Origin: Cymbomonas tetramitiformis
Taxonomy: Eukaryota > Chlorophyta > Pyramimonadophyceae > Pyramimonadales > Pyramimonadaceae
Length of the DNA: 64,000 bases
Assembly (NCBI GenBank): GCA_001247695.2
Contig: LGRX02034704.1
Location: 1-64,000, forward strand
Direction of reading: 5' to 3'
Shown: positions 1 to 11,019 of the stretch, one piece after another
Layout of the letters: every line of letters begins with the position of its first letter
Numbering within the stretch: position 1 is the stretch's first letter
Notes under the pieces: model-generated
What the model saw: only the letters and a program-made list of their open reading frames with translations
The model's database searches: none
What the model was told of the DNA's origin: nothing
Made by a program: the position numbers and the translations under genes

Positions 1-540
1 GAATAAAATACAGCCCCTGAATAAAAGTTCAGGGGTAGGAAACTACCCCCTGTACTGGGGTAGTATACTACAAACAGAATACAAGTTCAGCCCCTGAAGA
101 AAAGCTCAGCCCCTGAAGACAAAATTCAGCCCCTGAAGACAAAATTCAGCCCCTGAATAAAAGTTCAGCCCCTGAAGAAAAGTGAAGTAGAGCGAAAATA
201 GAGCCCCTGTACAGGGGCTGTATTTTTGTACAGGGGGAATGAGAATATAATTGCAAGCATTATAAAAAAAACGAAGAGTGAAGCAAAAATACAGCCCCTG
301 AACAAAAAAATACAGGGGCTCCTTAAGAGTGCAAATTGAAAAGTACAGGGGCTGTATTTTTGTAGAAACAAGATATAAATATTTCCGGGGGTATGAGATT
401 TTTTCTAAAATGTATAAAAATTGAAAATACAGGGGCTGAACTTAAATACAGCCCTGTATTTCAAAAACAACCCCTGTATTTAAAATACAGCCCCTGTATT
501 TAAAATACAGGGTCAAAAAAACAGGGTCAAAAAAACAGGG
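1..540. repeat. Minisatellite with CAGCCCCTGA core
   Basis: Degenerate tandem array of 20-30 bp units built on a CAGCCCCTGA/TACAGGGGCTG core separated by AT-rich spacers. Many units are imperfect palindromes (AAATACAG, CCCC, TGTATTT). Apparent ORFs here are repeat translations and are not supported as genes. Confidence 0.85.
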
Positions 541-619
541 TCAGTTTTTCATCGTAATAACCCCCCAACTCCCGGATGTACTCCCGATAGGAGTGGTGAG
601 ATGATCTTGAATCACGAGA

Positions 620-1110
620 TGCGTAAATAATTGGAAATTCCGCATATCTTCGGGGTAAAATATGGAATTGTTACCCGCCTCTCTCTCGTTGTCGATTACT
701 AACGATCGATCGAGAGAATCCCGGGTAGGACTCCTCAGATCGGTAAACCTGTTAGAGAAGTGTTGCGGCAAATTCACAATTGTAAATTCCGCATATCTTC
801 GTGGTATAATTTTGAATTGTTAAACGTGTCTCTCGTTGTCGGCTACGAACGATCGGTCGAGAGAATCCGGGGTAGGACTGTTGAGATCGGTAAAACCGTT
901 AGATTAAACGCGGGAGCGTTCGCCCAAGACGCACACCTTTGGCCTTGGAGCATCGATCGCATTTAGAATTTTTGGGCATAAAAATTACAATTGGTTATTC
1001 TGCTTATGACCCATATTCGTGGTATCCCTCAGATGCTATCGTATCATGATTGGCCGGTAAAGCGCGAGCGCTCGACACAATCCTGGGTAGGACTGCTGAC
1101 ATCGGCAGGA
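620..1110. repeat. ~150-bp degenerate tandem repeat, three units
   Basis: Units begin near 620, 770 and 990 and share, in order, a CCGCATATCTTCG-like segment, a CTCTCGTTGTCG segment, an ACGATCGATCGAGAGAAT-like segment and GGGTAGGACT. They are related in style to the GATCGATCG satellite at 11.0-11.5 kb. No gene is seen in the block. Confidence 0.7.
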
Positions 1111-1145
1111 ATTTTTTTTGGAAATTTTCCAACGGCATAACTTTT

Positions 1146-1342
1146 GAGGGACAGCTCCTGCGGTGTGGCCTGTCGATGTCACTTTTTTTTCCAGGAAACC
1201 TGTTTCGCTCCTTTAAGGGAAACGAAAAGAAACAAAAAAACAGCATATTTCTGAAAAGGCTGCGAAGCGTCGTTAATATAAACGAATCTTTTTGCGACAC
1301 GACAAATAAAAAGACCTCGCGACACAATTGAGAGGCTACCCT
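1146..1342. repeat. Dispersed repeat R1, copy 1
   Basis: About 190 bp nearly identical and in the same orientation to 12050-12237. Both contain CTGCGGTGTGGCCTG, CTTTAAGGGAAACGAAA and finish with CGACACAATTGAGAGGCTACC. The sharp common right end suggests the end of a mobile element whose remainder differs between the two sites. Confidence 0.75.
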
Positions 1343-1381
1343 GTATCACTGCTTGAGCCAGATATATACATATATATCACA

Positions 1382-1405
1382 CAGCAGCAGCAGCAGCAGC
1401 AGCAG
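1382..1405. repeat. (CAG)8 microsatellite
   Basis: Eight perfect CAG triplets after an ATATATACATATATAT tract. It reads as polyglutamine or polyserine in two frames, but no convincing gene surrounds it. Confidence 0.9.
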
Positions 1406-2391
1406 CGCCCTACATTCTTTACAAGTTTTACCATTTCGCCTTATTTCATTCCAATTCGCCCTACGTTGTGGCCAGCAGCGCCCGTACTGCGGAAAAATTG
1501 GCTCGCTTTACGTTATTTTTGACCTCACCGCCGGTTTCCTCGTCGAATTTTACCCCAAATTGGTTTCGTTACATCGCCCGATTTGGTTTATTTTACGAAT
1601 AGTTACGTTTTCGACACGCACCCAAACGCGCACTCGCCGTTCTGGACAGCAGCACCGCTCCTGCAGGAAAAATGGCTTGCCGCACGACTTGTTTGACGTC
1701 ACTGGCGTCTTCCTCGTCAGAATCAACCCAATTTGACTTTTTCATCTTTGGATTTCACCGATTTTACAGAAAGTTGGGTTTCTCGCTTGGAACCTTATTC
1801 TATATCTCACAGATTTCTGCAGTCTGCTGTCGGTCATGCCCGCCGCGCACCAGCGTGCACACGGGGCCGCTATTCGGTCTGCCCTGGCATCTCTCCGAGT
1901 ACATTGACGGTGTTCTGCACCTGGCTATGGTCTGGTGGTGTCTGGTGGTGCTTATGCACCAGACACCAACATCGAGTCTGTCGCCTTCGCCAATGACGAC
2001 AACTTTGACGACAACGAACGAGTTGCGTCCGCAGCATCCTCCGCTCTCCCCTCCACCCTGCGTGCCCCTTGGCCACTGTGTGGTGGTGTGTGGTGGTGCT
2101 GCAGCACCCATCCCACCGAATCTTCCCCTGCTTGCGCGTTCGTGTGCAACAGAGTGGGGGCTCGCCGCATTTTTCACCTTCCACCCCCATGCCCCCTCTT
2201 CGTTGACGCATTCGCTCTGGTGGCGCCAGGCCGCTTTCGGCTCTGGCATCGCACCGGCATTGGTTGGATGTTGTTGGGGTGAGTACTGCCTCGTTGGCGC
2301 TCGGCGTCTACGATCGAGGACAACGCCGCCTCAAAGAAGATTGATCACAGTGCACTTCAGCATGGACCCTTCTCCACGCCCACATGGCGTG
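1406..2391. other. GC-rich stretch without a recognised gene
   Basis: Long overlapping ORFs occur on both strands (a 259-codon one at 1672-2451 plus, a 149-codon one at 1800-2249 minus). They are low-complexity, Pro/Ser/Cys-rich and mutually antisense, and I recognise no domain. TGGTGGTGTGTGGTGG-type simple sequence recurs near 1930 and 2080. It may be diverged leader or flank of the adjoining LTR element. Confidence 0.4.
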
Positions 2392-2656
2392 TACTGGAAT
2401 ATCCTAGTTCAGAGATATCAGACAGTCAGTGAACTGTTGAAATATAGATAGACTCTCATAAGAAATAAATCCTAAGCTAGATATACCCGGAACGGTCTCG
2501 GAGTCGGAACAGTCTCGGACCTAGCTACCTGTGACACCTTGGTGTGTCACAGCACAAACAGTCATCAGTCACCAGTCCAGTGTTGGCTACCTAGGAACAT
2601 GTCATAGGGGCCTGCACCGGGACTCCCGGTCAGGGCTGCCTATACAGATTTCAGCA
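2392..2656 (-). mobile_element. LTR of gag-only family A (3' LTR, copy A1)
   Basis: 265 bp matching, with about 80% or more identity by eye, the LTRs at 45147-45404, 43341-43614 and 58640-59911. On the plus strand it runs from TACTGGAATATCC to CAGATTTCAGCA; on its own (minus) strand it starts TGCTGAAATCTG. The next bases inward contain the purine-rich tract CTGGGGTGGTG expected just upstream of a 3' LTR. The element interior (2657 onward) is on the right, so this is the 3' LTR of a minus-strand copy. Confidence 0.85.
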
Positions 2657-3517
2657 CACCACCCCAGCACTGTGGGTAGTGACTGACAGGTAAGTCGGAT
2701 AAGTCAAATAAGTTAGGGCAGGAGCTAGGTTGACAAGACCTAACTGCTTATCCAACTGTGCAATTCTGATACACAAATTAGAACCCTCTAGCTAGCACAA
2801 GTGCAGAAACCCGCGGGTAAGGACCTCCCGCTAAACTACTGAAAGGCACCGAGCTAGCAAACCAGAAAAGTAATATATTGTAGATGTCAAAGTAAAAGTA
2901 GAAACCAGCAGATTGAAGACCATGTTGAGGTCAACGCACATCTCAGCACACCACCAGAAAGGGGTGTACTGCCAGAACCAGAAGCATAACTGCTCGGGGT
3001 CAAAGTCCAGAGGAACACCGTCACCACAATGTCCATTGTAGCAGCCTGCGGCACTGCACTCCAGTGGGTCAGGCAGCCGGTGAGCCACCGCTGCAGCACC
3101 CAGGGAGTGCAGCACCGCGTCCAGAGTGACGGGGTCCAGCTCGGTGATACCAGAGTAGATGCAGAGATCCCCCCTGCACAGCACAGGCTGCGGTGCAGCC
3201 TGACCCGATACCTGCACAGACTCGATGTTATTGGCCGCCGCGAAGGCGGCAGCTCCCCACATCACCACGAAACGCCAAAAATCCGGACGATAAGGGTTTG
3301 GGTTTTCAATTTCGATGTTAGTATTGCATTTAGATTCAACGTACATTGTTTCTAACCTATTTCGATGTTGAGGAAAACGATGGTGACCTCGAAATTTAGT
3401 GGTTCTCAGTATGTAGGGTGTTACAGCGACCTGAAAACTCCCTATAGAGCTCGGATTTTCAGGGTTTGAGTGCACACGAGTACATATGGAGTGAATAGTG
3501 TTCAAACTTGATATCAA
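2657..3517 (-). pseudogene. C-terminal end of family A gag/membrane polyprotein, copy A1
   Basis: 2657-2870 is non-coding and matches 45405-45640 almost base for base. The minus-strand frame above it (stop at 2831) encodes a Cys/Trp/Phe-rich tail with a hydrophobic stretch around FWRFVVMWGAAAFAAANN. It corresponds in position, and weakly in sequence, to the aromatic-rich tail of the copy at 45636-46260. The gag core is not present here; the element is cut off upstream near 3.5 kb. The role of the aromatic-rich tail is unknown. Confidence 0.6.
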
Positions 3518-3810
3518 TGCAATATTACTTCACCTTAGATATTGATTGGTAAAAATTGATGCCTTAGCTCACTTGCAACCATGTCACGTGGGGTACTCAT
3601 GGCATACGCGCGATGGGAAATTGGGGTTCTTAGCATAATTCATTCAAAATATAGTATGAATTTTGTTGTTGAACGAATGTAATACGTCAAGTTGTTTCCC
3701 CCATGAATTACATCATCCATGCATTGCAAGGTATGTTATAAAGCCTCCAGTTTTCGTTAGAGCCAAACATAACTCGAAGCGGACTGAAACCCTGACTGAA
3801 ACCCGTGTTT

Positions 3811-5232
3811 ATGGGTTTCAAACGAGTTGCTGGCAAGTCTGCCTCGAAGGTAGGTAACGTTCACGCCGTGCAAGCAACAGCAACTAACACTACTCTTCCA
3901 ACGAGGGAACAACTTTCAAAGGAACTTTCAGCAAAAGTTACGAAGCAGGATGTTGAGATCTCGAAGTTGCAAGCCACGATCGTGACGAAGGATGCTCTAA
4001 TCAGCAAGTTGCAGAGTGATCTTAAAGATGCACAGGCAGGGGCACGCATCGTGAGTGCCCAACTAGCAGAAAGTGAAACTCGGTTGGAACGTGTGAAAGA
4101 TACACTCAAAACATACAAGTCTAGGGTAAGAGCACTCCAGACTGAAGCTTCCAAAGATCGAGCTTTCCACAGATGCAAGCCTGGTACGAGCGAAGCCAAA
4201 GAAGCCATGAAAAAACGGTTTGCACGCCTTGCTGAGTCACTCGAAGTATTGTTGCATCAAGAGCCTATGTTGCTTCAGTCTATGCTCGAAGATAGAGAAA
4301 ACACGGCCGACGATCAACGCCCTGTGTACATTGAAGCTCTCGTCGCCTTTCTGTCTCGGCATCGGCTAGCAATACGCGCTGCTGTGACGATCCTTGATAC
4401 GCAACCTGTCACGAAGCTGACGAAGTATCTGGAAGCCAATGACACACTCCGTGAGCTTGAGAACTTCTACACACAACGTGCTGTCAACGAGATCACCAAG
4501 CAGTGGTCACCGACGATCGGACTCGCGATTCGATTCAGACTTGGACTGAGTATGGAAAACTATGACAGACTCCGCACGATGCTCTCTAATTCGTTTGACA
4601 CTGAGAGCAACGTCTCGACGACGCGGTACGTGATGGACGCAACTTCCAAGTATAAGGCAATGCAGTGGCGGATCAAGGCCCCAAAGTTGCCGACTAATTA
4701 TGCTGTGGACAAGTTGAGAGACGAGATCGCTACAAAGCTAGACCTCCAGGAGAATGAGCTTGGCACCTGTGCTCAAATCAGTTTCCCAACAAAACTCTCA
4801 CAAGTGCTCACTAACGAGATGCAGAAAGGTTTCCTTCGTGGCGTTGTCTCTACTACCCCTGAAGATGCCGTCATCCGCCTCGAGTTGTTCATCAGTGGCG
4901 ATGCCCATGGCATACATCGTGGGGTGAAGGTCACACGAATCACATTCAAGCTGAAGGTCGAGAACATGGTCTTCAATAACTCACCTTTTCAGATGTACAC
5001 CGTGGTGTTCTTCCGCGGCTCTGACAACTATGCGAACCTGCAAGAACACAACACTACCTTCAGTCGTGAACTTTCCGTCCTTGCTAAAACACCCTTGACA
5101 GTTGGCGGTAGACAGTTGAACGCGAAGATTTTTTCCACCTCTAGTGGTGCTAGTTATCATTCTCGACTCGAGCCACTCATTAAACATGTAGTTGAAAACG
5201 GAGCGCGGCCACGTCTTGTTGACGTATTTTAG
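3811..5232 (+). CDS. Coiled-coil protein of unknown function (473 aa)
   Basis: ATG at 3811 is the first in a frame open to TAG at 5230-5232. Residues ~35-110 are heptad-like and charged (predicted coiled coil), followed by a helical middle. The C-terminal third carries a LFISGDAHGIHRG...TFKLK...YTVVFFRGSDNYANL pattern. That pattern recalls uncharacterised, often transposon-associated eukaryotic proteins with an 'SGDG...geEnyenl' region; this is resemblance from memory and no function can be named. Directly after the TAG the same frame stays open for 49 more codons, so the gene may be truncated by a nonsense change or end there naturally. No introns are obvious. Base composition is milder than the GC-rich gag genes nearby. 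Confidence 0.6.
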   Translation: MGFKRVAGKSASKVGNVHAVQATATNTTLPTREQLSKELSAKVTKQDVEISKLQATIVTKDALISKLQSDLKDAQAGARIVSAQLAESETRLERVKDTLKTYKSRVRALQTEASKDRAFHRCKPGTSEAKEAMKKRFARLAESLEVLLHQEPMLLQSMLEDRENTADDQRPVYIEALVAFLSRHRLAIRAAVTILDTQPVTKLTKYLEANDTLRELENFYTQRAVNEITKQWSPTIGLAIRFRLGLSMENYDRLRTMLSNSFDTESNVSTTRYVMDATSKYKAMQWRIKAPKLPTNYAVDKLRDEIATKLDLQENELGTCAQISFPTKLSQVLTNEMQKGFLRGVVSTTPEDAVIRLELFISGDAHGIHRGVKVTRITFKLKVENMVFNNSPFQMYTVVFFRGSDNYANLQEHNTTFSRELSVLAKTPLTVGGRQLNAKIFSTSSGASYHSRLEPLIKHVVENGARPRLVDVF

Positions 5233-6640
5233 ACCCCACACCGCGACACCTCTGGCATTGTGTATTCTTTTAAACATACTGCTGCGAAGGTCATTGATAA
5301 AAAGCATCATATCCGTTGGGCAAACCGTCAAAATATTTCGACACAGTACGTTCCCAGGGCAAATGCCGTGATTTTCAAGCAGTAGGCTTCGAGAGGGTAG
5401 GCGTATACCACAGGAAGGGCAAAACCGCTGCCCCCCTCGACGTTCTCGCCAGCTCGGCGAAAACTCAAAAACGGGACCTGCATAACGTTTCCAAAGCGCC
5501 TTCAAAGTAAGTTTTTCATGAAATATGTATAATAACAAAGTGTTGTGAGCAGTCAGAGGTCCGATGGGTCGCAAACGCTCGGATGCGGGGTGAAACCCAA
5601 ACCAAGATTCACAGAGGTTTTACTCGGTAAATAGGAACTGACGCCCCCTCGTGAAATAACGTGAATTCCTTTTTCGCAAGAGTACCGTTGAAAAATCCCT
5701 TACATACGTTTCTAAATAACACTAAAACAATCGTTTAAAAGAAAGTCGAACCGTTCTAAGGCCCTAAATCAATAATGGTGTTTTTTCCCGCAAGGACGGG
5801 TTAGGGTGCAAAGTGCGTATCCGACACGAAAACTGAAAGTCGGAACGACGGAAACGGATATATCGTTGCAAATAAGAAACCTCTTACCTTGAGCAGCACG
5901 GGGAGTACTAACAGGCATGTTTAAAAATAAAATTGCAGTTGAAAATGCTCTGTTTTATTTTCTATCGCGAGAAATAAGCGATTTGGCCGTCTGTGGTGGG
6001 ATCACTGAAAACAGCGTAACAATCACTTCTCGGAACGACAAACTAACTGTCTCGGTAAACGATTTATCGTCCGGAGCGCGTAGCGCGCCCGCTGTGCCCG
6101 GAGGCACAGCGTGAGCCGATATGCCTATGCGTATGTATGCGTGTCATCGGGAGTAATCTGGGATTGGCACGATGACAGTGAAATTGGGCTTGAAATCACG
6201 ATGAGAATGAGTACCAGATGTCCGGGGTATGACAGTATGACACTATGACACTATGACAGTATGGCACTATGACACTATAGTAGTATGACAGTACTGTGGG
6301 GGGTGTCATCGTGGCACTCAGTCAGACCCTCGAAGAATGGTCAGATTCGCATCGGGGTTGAAAAGACAATGAAATCGAATATCAGATGTCGGGGCTATGA
6401 CAGTATGACAGTATGACACTATGACAGTATGACACTATGACAGTACAGTAGTATGACAGTACTGTGGGGCAGTCATCGTGTCAGTCTGTCGACATAGCAT
6501 CTGAATCGAGAATGACGAATCGGAATTAGAAATGAGATCGGATCGGGAATTGAACGTTGAGCCGAAGTGTGACATCGGCTGCCGAGTGGTTGACCCTGCA
6601 ACCTGAGTGACGAGTGAATAAGTGGAGCACTTGAGAAGTG
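5233..6640. repeat. Intergenic, with a TATGACAGTATGACAC minisatellite
   Basis: 5233-6120 holds no gene I can support; I looked for rDNA because of the AT/GC pattern and found no conserved rRNA block. 6225-6300 and 6395-6470 are two clusters of 8-10 bp repeats (TATGACAG/TATGACAC), each followed by a similar GTACTGTGGGG...TCATCGTG segment, so the pair is itself an imperfect direct duplication. Confidence 0.6.
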
Positions 6641-6736
6641 TTTAGCCTTCAGAACTCGGAACCGAATTATCGTTTGTACCTCAATCTGGCCCTGATCCAG
6701 TATATTATAAAATCCGAATTGTGTACCTTTGCACGT

Positions 6737-8692
6737 TCAATCAAAAACATATTTCCGAGCATTTGTCGTAGTGCCCCAGGCACACCCGCGGTGATGTGCC
6801 ACTCCCATGACAGAGATCAAGAGAATGAAGGAAATGATGTAAGGCATCCCCCACGTACCCGCGGGGAAGCCCCATGGCGGCTTGCCACACCCATAGGTGC
6901 GGGAAGCACCACCAGACCAGTCTCCGTAGGCACCGCCAGAGCGAGGCGCGTGGGCTGCGGACTCCGACGCATGATTTGCCGAAATAGCCGGACTCCACTG
7001 CTTCATGATGAAACTGCCGTCAGCGAGGTCCTCGTAGTCGTCGCTGTCGTAGCCAGTGAGGTCAACCTTTGCGATGGCGGCGCGATTGACGGTCTGAACG
7101 AACCCAGCGAACTCACCGTCCGTCGCCGCCGTGGCGGTCACCCGTGCATACAGGCATAGCAGGGGCCGGCACGGCGGATGCCGATGCCGCAGCACCACCT
7201 GCCGGAACCTGCTCCTCAGGCGTGATTCCCGCTGCGGCGGGGCCACACACCAGAGCCGAAGTCTGCTGCTCGATGCCGCCAGGAGGCGGCCCGGGGAAAG
7301 ATGCGTGTGTGAAGTGCACCTGGTGATTGGCCGCGGAGTGAACCTCCGCGGCAAGATCGTCAAGCCGTCGGAGAATGTCGTCCCCCGTGGGCTCGTCGGG
7401 AGGCGGCGTAGGCGGACACGTCGATCCCGCCCAGCACCGCGCCCGCACAAAGCACCGCGGGCGGCCCGTACGTGGTGGCCGCACGAGCGAAGGCCTCCGC
7501 GCCATCATCCGCTGCCTGCTGGAACAGGACACACATGGCAAGTGCATGCACCCCCTCCGCGTCCTCCTCGTCGATAGGAACTCAGAATGCCGCGGCGGAG
7601 GTGGGCGAGTGTTGGCGCCCGCCCAACGGGCAGTCGCGGTAGAAGTGATAATTCTCACTACCCTTTGCCCGCTTTCTTGCACCTGCCGCAGAACGGCTTC
7701 GCCCGCTGATCGTCGCGGTCGAATCCCACGGGTGGTGCAGTGTGCTGCCCCACACGATACCCCTTCGGCAGCTGCGTCCGCTGCTGCTGCCGCTGCGGCA
7801 CCCGCTGCCGCTGAACCGCCGGAGTGCCCTCACCGTGCTGTTGCTGCACCAACGCCTTCAGCTCCATAATCTTCTCGAGGAGGGCGTCGTACTCGCCGCT
7901 GGAGAGGTGCGCGGAGATGCTGCCCGTGCCCGAAGCCGCCTTACCCGCGTCCGTCTGTGCCCAAGCCTGGTAAATCTCGACCACCATGGAGCGGAGCGAG
8001 ACAAGCGAGACATGAGCAAGGTCAGCGGCCATGTGGTACCGCACCTTGACCGCAGCGTAAAATGCTGGGTACAACCTACTGTACAGGCTCAGCTTCCTCG
8101 TAGCTTCCGTAGGCGTCCAGTCGGAGGCCTTGTTATCCCGCACCAAACGTTGCTCCTTCTTAGCCAAAATCGGCTGCGGGTCAACGTTTGCGGGATAACG
8201 CAAAGTCGCATGCTCCTCCTGCTGCGACTCCCGCAGCGCCACCGGCACGCAGCCCTTGATGATGTCGACCAGAGCGCGTCGGCCATCTCGGTCAGACGAA
8301 GCATCCGTACCAGTCAGCCAGACGTACGCGTTGCTGTGCTTCTCCACCACGAGAGCCAGCACGTCGTAGAGCAGTCCATTGACCCTGTCCACAACCAGAG
8401 CCAGGGGGTCGTCGAGGTCAAAGGAAGCAAGCTCCAGCCCAGCAGACTGAAACTCCGTACGCAGCCGCACCACCAGGTCGGACAGAAGGCCAGCGTCGTC
8501 CGCACCGCGGAAGCGGTGCTTCTTGTCACCAAGAATGTCCTCGCGGATACTCCTGCATGGCCCAGGCACGATGAAGACGCGTCTTGTAGATCTCGTCGGC
8601 CAGTTTCCCCTGCTCTTGCAAGTAACGCCTGGTCGCAACGTCGGCGTCCTCGTTCGAAGCAGAGTTGGGAGTCGGAACAGTCGAACAGACAA
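6737..8692 (-). pseudogene. Decayed gag/membrane polyprotein of family A (copy A2)
   Basis: Reading right to left, the first frame (8692-7658) is gag-like with conserved blocks FQSAGLELASFDLDDPLAL, TGTDASSDRDGRRALVDIIK and VRDNKASDWTPTEATRKLS. It ends in a zinc knuckle CGRC...H-x4-C that is split by a frameshift at about 7658. The C-terminal half continues in other frames and includes VDLTGYDSDDYEDLADGSF, then CGKPPWGF and a hydrophobic segment (YIISFILLISVMGV). Protein order is therefore gag, zinc knuckle, spacer, CG[KR]PPxGF motif, transmembrane segment. No protease, RT or integrase is present. At least one frameshift plus the lost C-terminal tail make it non-functional. It contains the uninterrupted sequence that serves as empty site for the 46.3 kb, 48.1 kb and 48.98 kb insertions. 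Confidence 0.8.
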
Positions 8693-9276
8693 TCTGGTAT
8701 TTTTGACTCTTTGAACCTACTTTTAGACGACGTTTTTTTGCTTTTGTACCCTTTTTTTAGACCAAATTTGGCATCACACGTCATCAAATCGCATACGCAT
8801 ATTCTTGACACGTCATGACACGTGCACACGTCATCATATCGCACAGTGAACCGTTGACACGTGGCACTATGATATGTGTTTATTGAGTTTTTTTTTATCT
8901 CCGTCGGCAAGGTAATTGAACAACATAAGAACGCAGAAGAAGCAATCAACGGAGATAGATATCTTTTTGGATTGGGTGTGTTCATAAACACAAGCCCCGC
9001 GTCAAAACGCGGTTATACTACTATCATCGCACGGGTATTGTTGCATGGACGTTGTCTATTCCTTTATTTACAAGTATAATGTTTGCTAGTGTTAGTAGTC
9101 TTACTATATATATGGTTGCCCATAAATGTTCGATAGTGAATTTTCCGCGCCGTGCCAAATGGTCATGTTTACGCAGAATGCTCTCTCTCTCTCTCTCTCT
9201 CTCTCGCAGTGAGACCCTATACAGCGAAGCGACGATTTCTAAGATGATGTGTTCATCTAAGTAACGTATTCCTATA
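8693..9276. other. AT-rich spacer with (TC)n
   Basis: No gene seen. 9181-9205 is a (CT)12 microsatellite. 8790-8870 repeats ACACGTCATCA/TGACACGT several times. Confidence 0.6.
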
Positions 9277-10351
9277 TGGCTACTATCCAAATTCATGGTC
9301 CTCCCACAAGGACCAACGCGCGATGACTATTATGAGTGCCACATGGATCTTTGAGGCGTATACGTGCTTTTGACATCATATTTATGAGTCAATTGAATAA
9401 TTTCCCCTACAGGATCGTCCACGCGTATGCTAGAGGGGCGTGCTTAAAGGGTGCGCTTTTGATATGTTTTTTATCGAAATCGTCGAAAAACAGATGGTCC
9501 TCCCACAAGGACCATAGTCTTTAACCGTCCTAGCGGTTGCATGGTGCGCGGTGTTGGCCGCGCATGGTCGTACACCTTGAGTTTATGACCAAATATGAAA
9601 ACTTAGTTGGATAGTCCACACTCTAGTCGCCATCTGAGCTCTCGTTTACCGTGGCGGCTGATCACTCCCGAGTGAAATAAGGATTTTGTGATTTTTGCAC
9701 TTCTAATTTTCACTTCGCGTCAAGCTAACGAGTGCACATCGCTCACATACTTGCCCATATGGCTTATGTTAAGCTTTCAAAAAATCATTTTATGGATATA
9801 CTTCAAAAGTTTAAGCACCATACGCTCCTACTACACTGTGAATGCACTCTAGCGGGCATCGTGGATAATGGGTCATGTTTGCACCGATTATCCCATTCCG
9901 GCTAAAAAAACGACTAAAAAGGTGTGCAGTTGTTAATAAGCATTAGAGATGGCCAATATATGCACTCCAACATGACGTATGACCCAAATATGATGGGGAC
10001 ATGTGTATAAGATCGATATTATCGCATGGACGCAGGTGTAGCCTGCACATACTATTCCCAAAAGATTATTGAAGATGTCGTATCTTTTTGTGCCTTTTTG
10101 AATTTTCAGAAAAAATGCAATCTGAAAAGTTGAGGGTGCTTGTCGCAAATGCGAACGCCATGGATATATTGGGTGGATCCAGGCCGGACCAAGCATCGAA
10201 GTAATTAATATATGTCCCATTGATACTAAAAATCATTGGGCGCGCCTTCTAGATCCGAACCAATGCCCAATTAAATTCTTGCAACATTGGTCCTTGTGGG
10301 AGGACCATAATCGATTATGGTCCTCCCACAAGGACCATGTGATAGTAGCCA
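9277..10351. mobile_element. Hairpin-ended inverted-repeat element (HP-1), 1075 bp
   Basis: Starts TGGCTACTATCC and ends GATAGTAGCCA, flanked on both sides by TATA (9273-9276 and 10352-10355), a 4-bp target duplication. Perfect hairpins of the form GGTCCT-cccaca-AGGACC lie at 9297-9314 and 9496-9513 near the left end. Two more lie back to back at 10289-10306 and 10319-10336 near the right end, where together they form a palindrome of about 50 bp around ATAATCGATTAT. No ORF worth annotating; non-autonomous. Same architecture as the elements at 29741, 48148, 51274 and 52433. Confidence 0.85.
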
Positions 10352-11019
10352 TATATAATATTATCACCTATTTCTACTGAGTCAGTGGGTATCCCCATCG
10401 TGGAGAATGATAACCCCTTTCGCTACTTGTGGAAGTCGCAAAATTCTTACCATTCCGCTCGCTATACCCACATAAACGCGCCAGCCCTCAGCGAGATTTA
10501 TTGTTGGCCGTTCAGTGTGCGCTAATTACCATTGAAATATAACACATATTAAATGATATTTATGCAAACGTTTCCCTCATCCGCTGCGCATGCACGCTTG
10601 CAAGCGAGCGCGCGGATGATGGAAGAAACGCGGATGCGGTTGACATCCGTGTTTGTTCTAGGGCTGGCAGCGCGCTGTCAGATGCTCAAAATATGTTACA
10701 TCTGCATATATGTTATGCGTGGTATGTTTGTGCTTTGCATGATGCCTTTATGCGGTGCGTACAGTATGTCGATCGGCTGACTCGATGCGTACCCAATGAG
10801 GCAATGCCCCCACCCTGGAACCCGGTCTTTTTGTCGCATGCATGGTCACTTCTGTCGTTGTCGCAAGAAAATGTTTCTGTCGCACGTCAAAAAAAGGAAT
10901 CTTCTGAAAAAACCAGAAACGGGGCTTCGTTCCCTTAAAGGGACAAAGACCGATTTCACAAAAAAAAGGTGGGGGGACGAAACGACATCGTCATCGGGAC
11001 ACTGTCAAAACTGCCCAAA
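10352..11019. other. Spacer without recognised gene
   Basis: Contains ORFs only by chance. Around 10860-10970 there is a diverged relative of repeat R1 (CTTCGTTCCCTTAAAGGGACAAAG). Confidence 0.4.

Noticed and set aside
1..540. CRISPR array
   Set aside because: Repeats are degenerate and palindromic with AT-rich variable gaps, in eukaryotic DNA; no spacers of constant length and no cas genes. The same applies to the arrays at 16.3 and 63.6 kb.
5520..5900. Possible rRNA-like segment
   Set aside because: Composition suggested rDNA, but none of the conserved 28S/18S words I know are present in either orientation.
7131..8818. Long plus-strand ORFs (including a 358-codon one)
   Set aside because: Antisense shadows of GC-rich gag copy A2; their frames show no conserved blocks with other copies.
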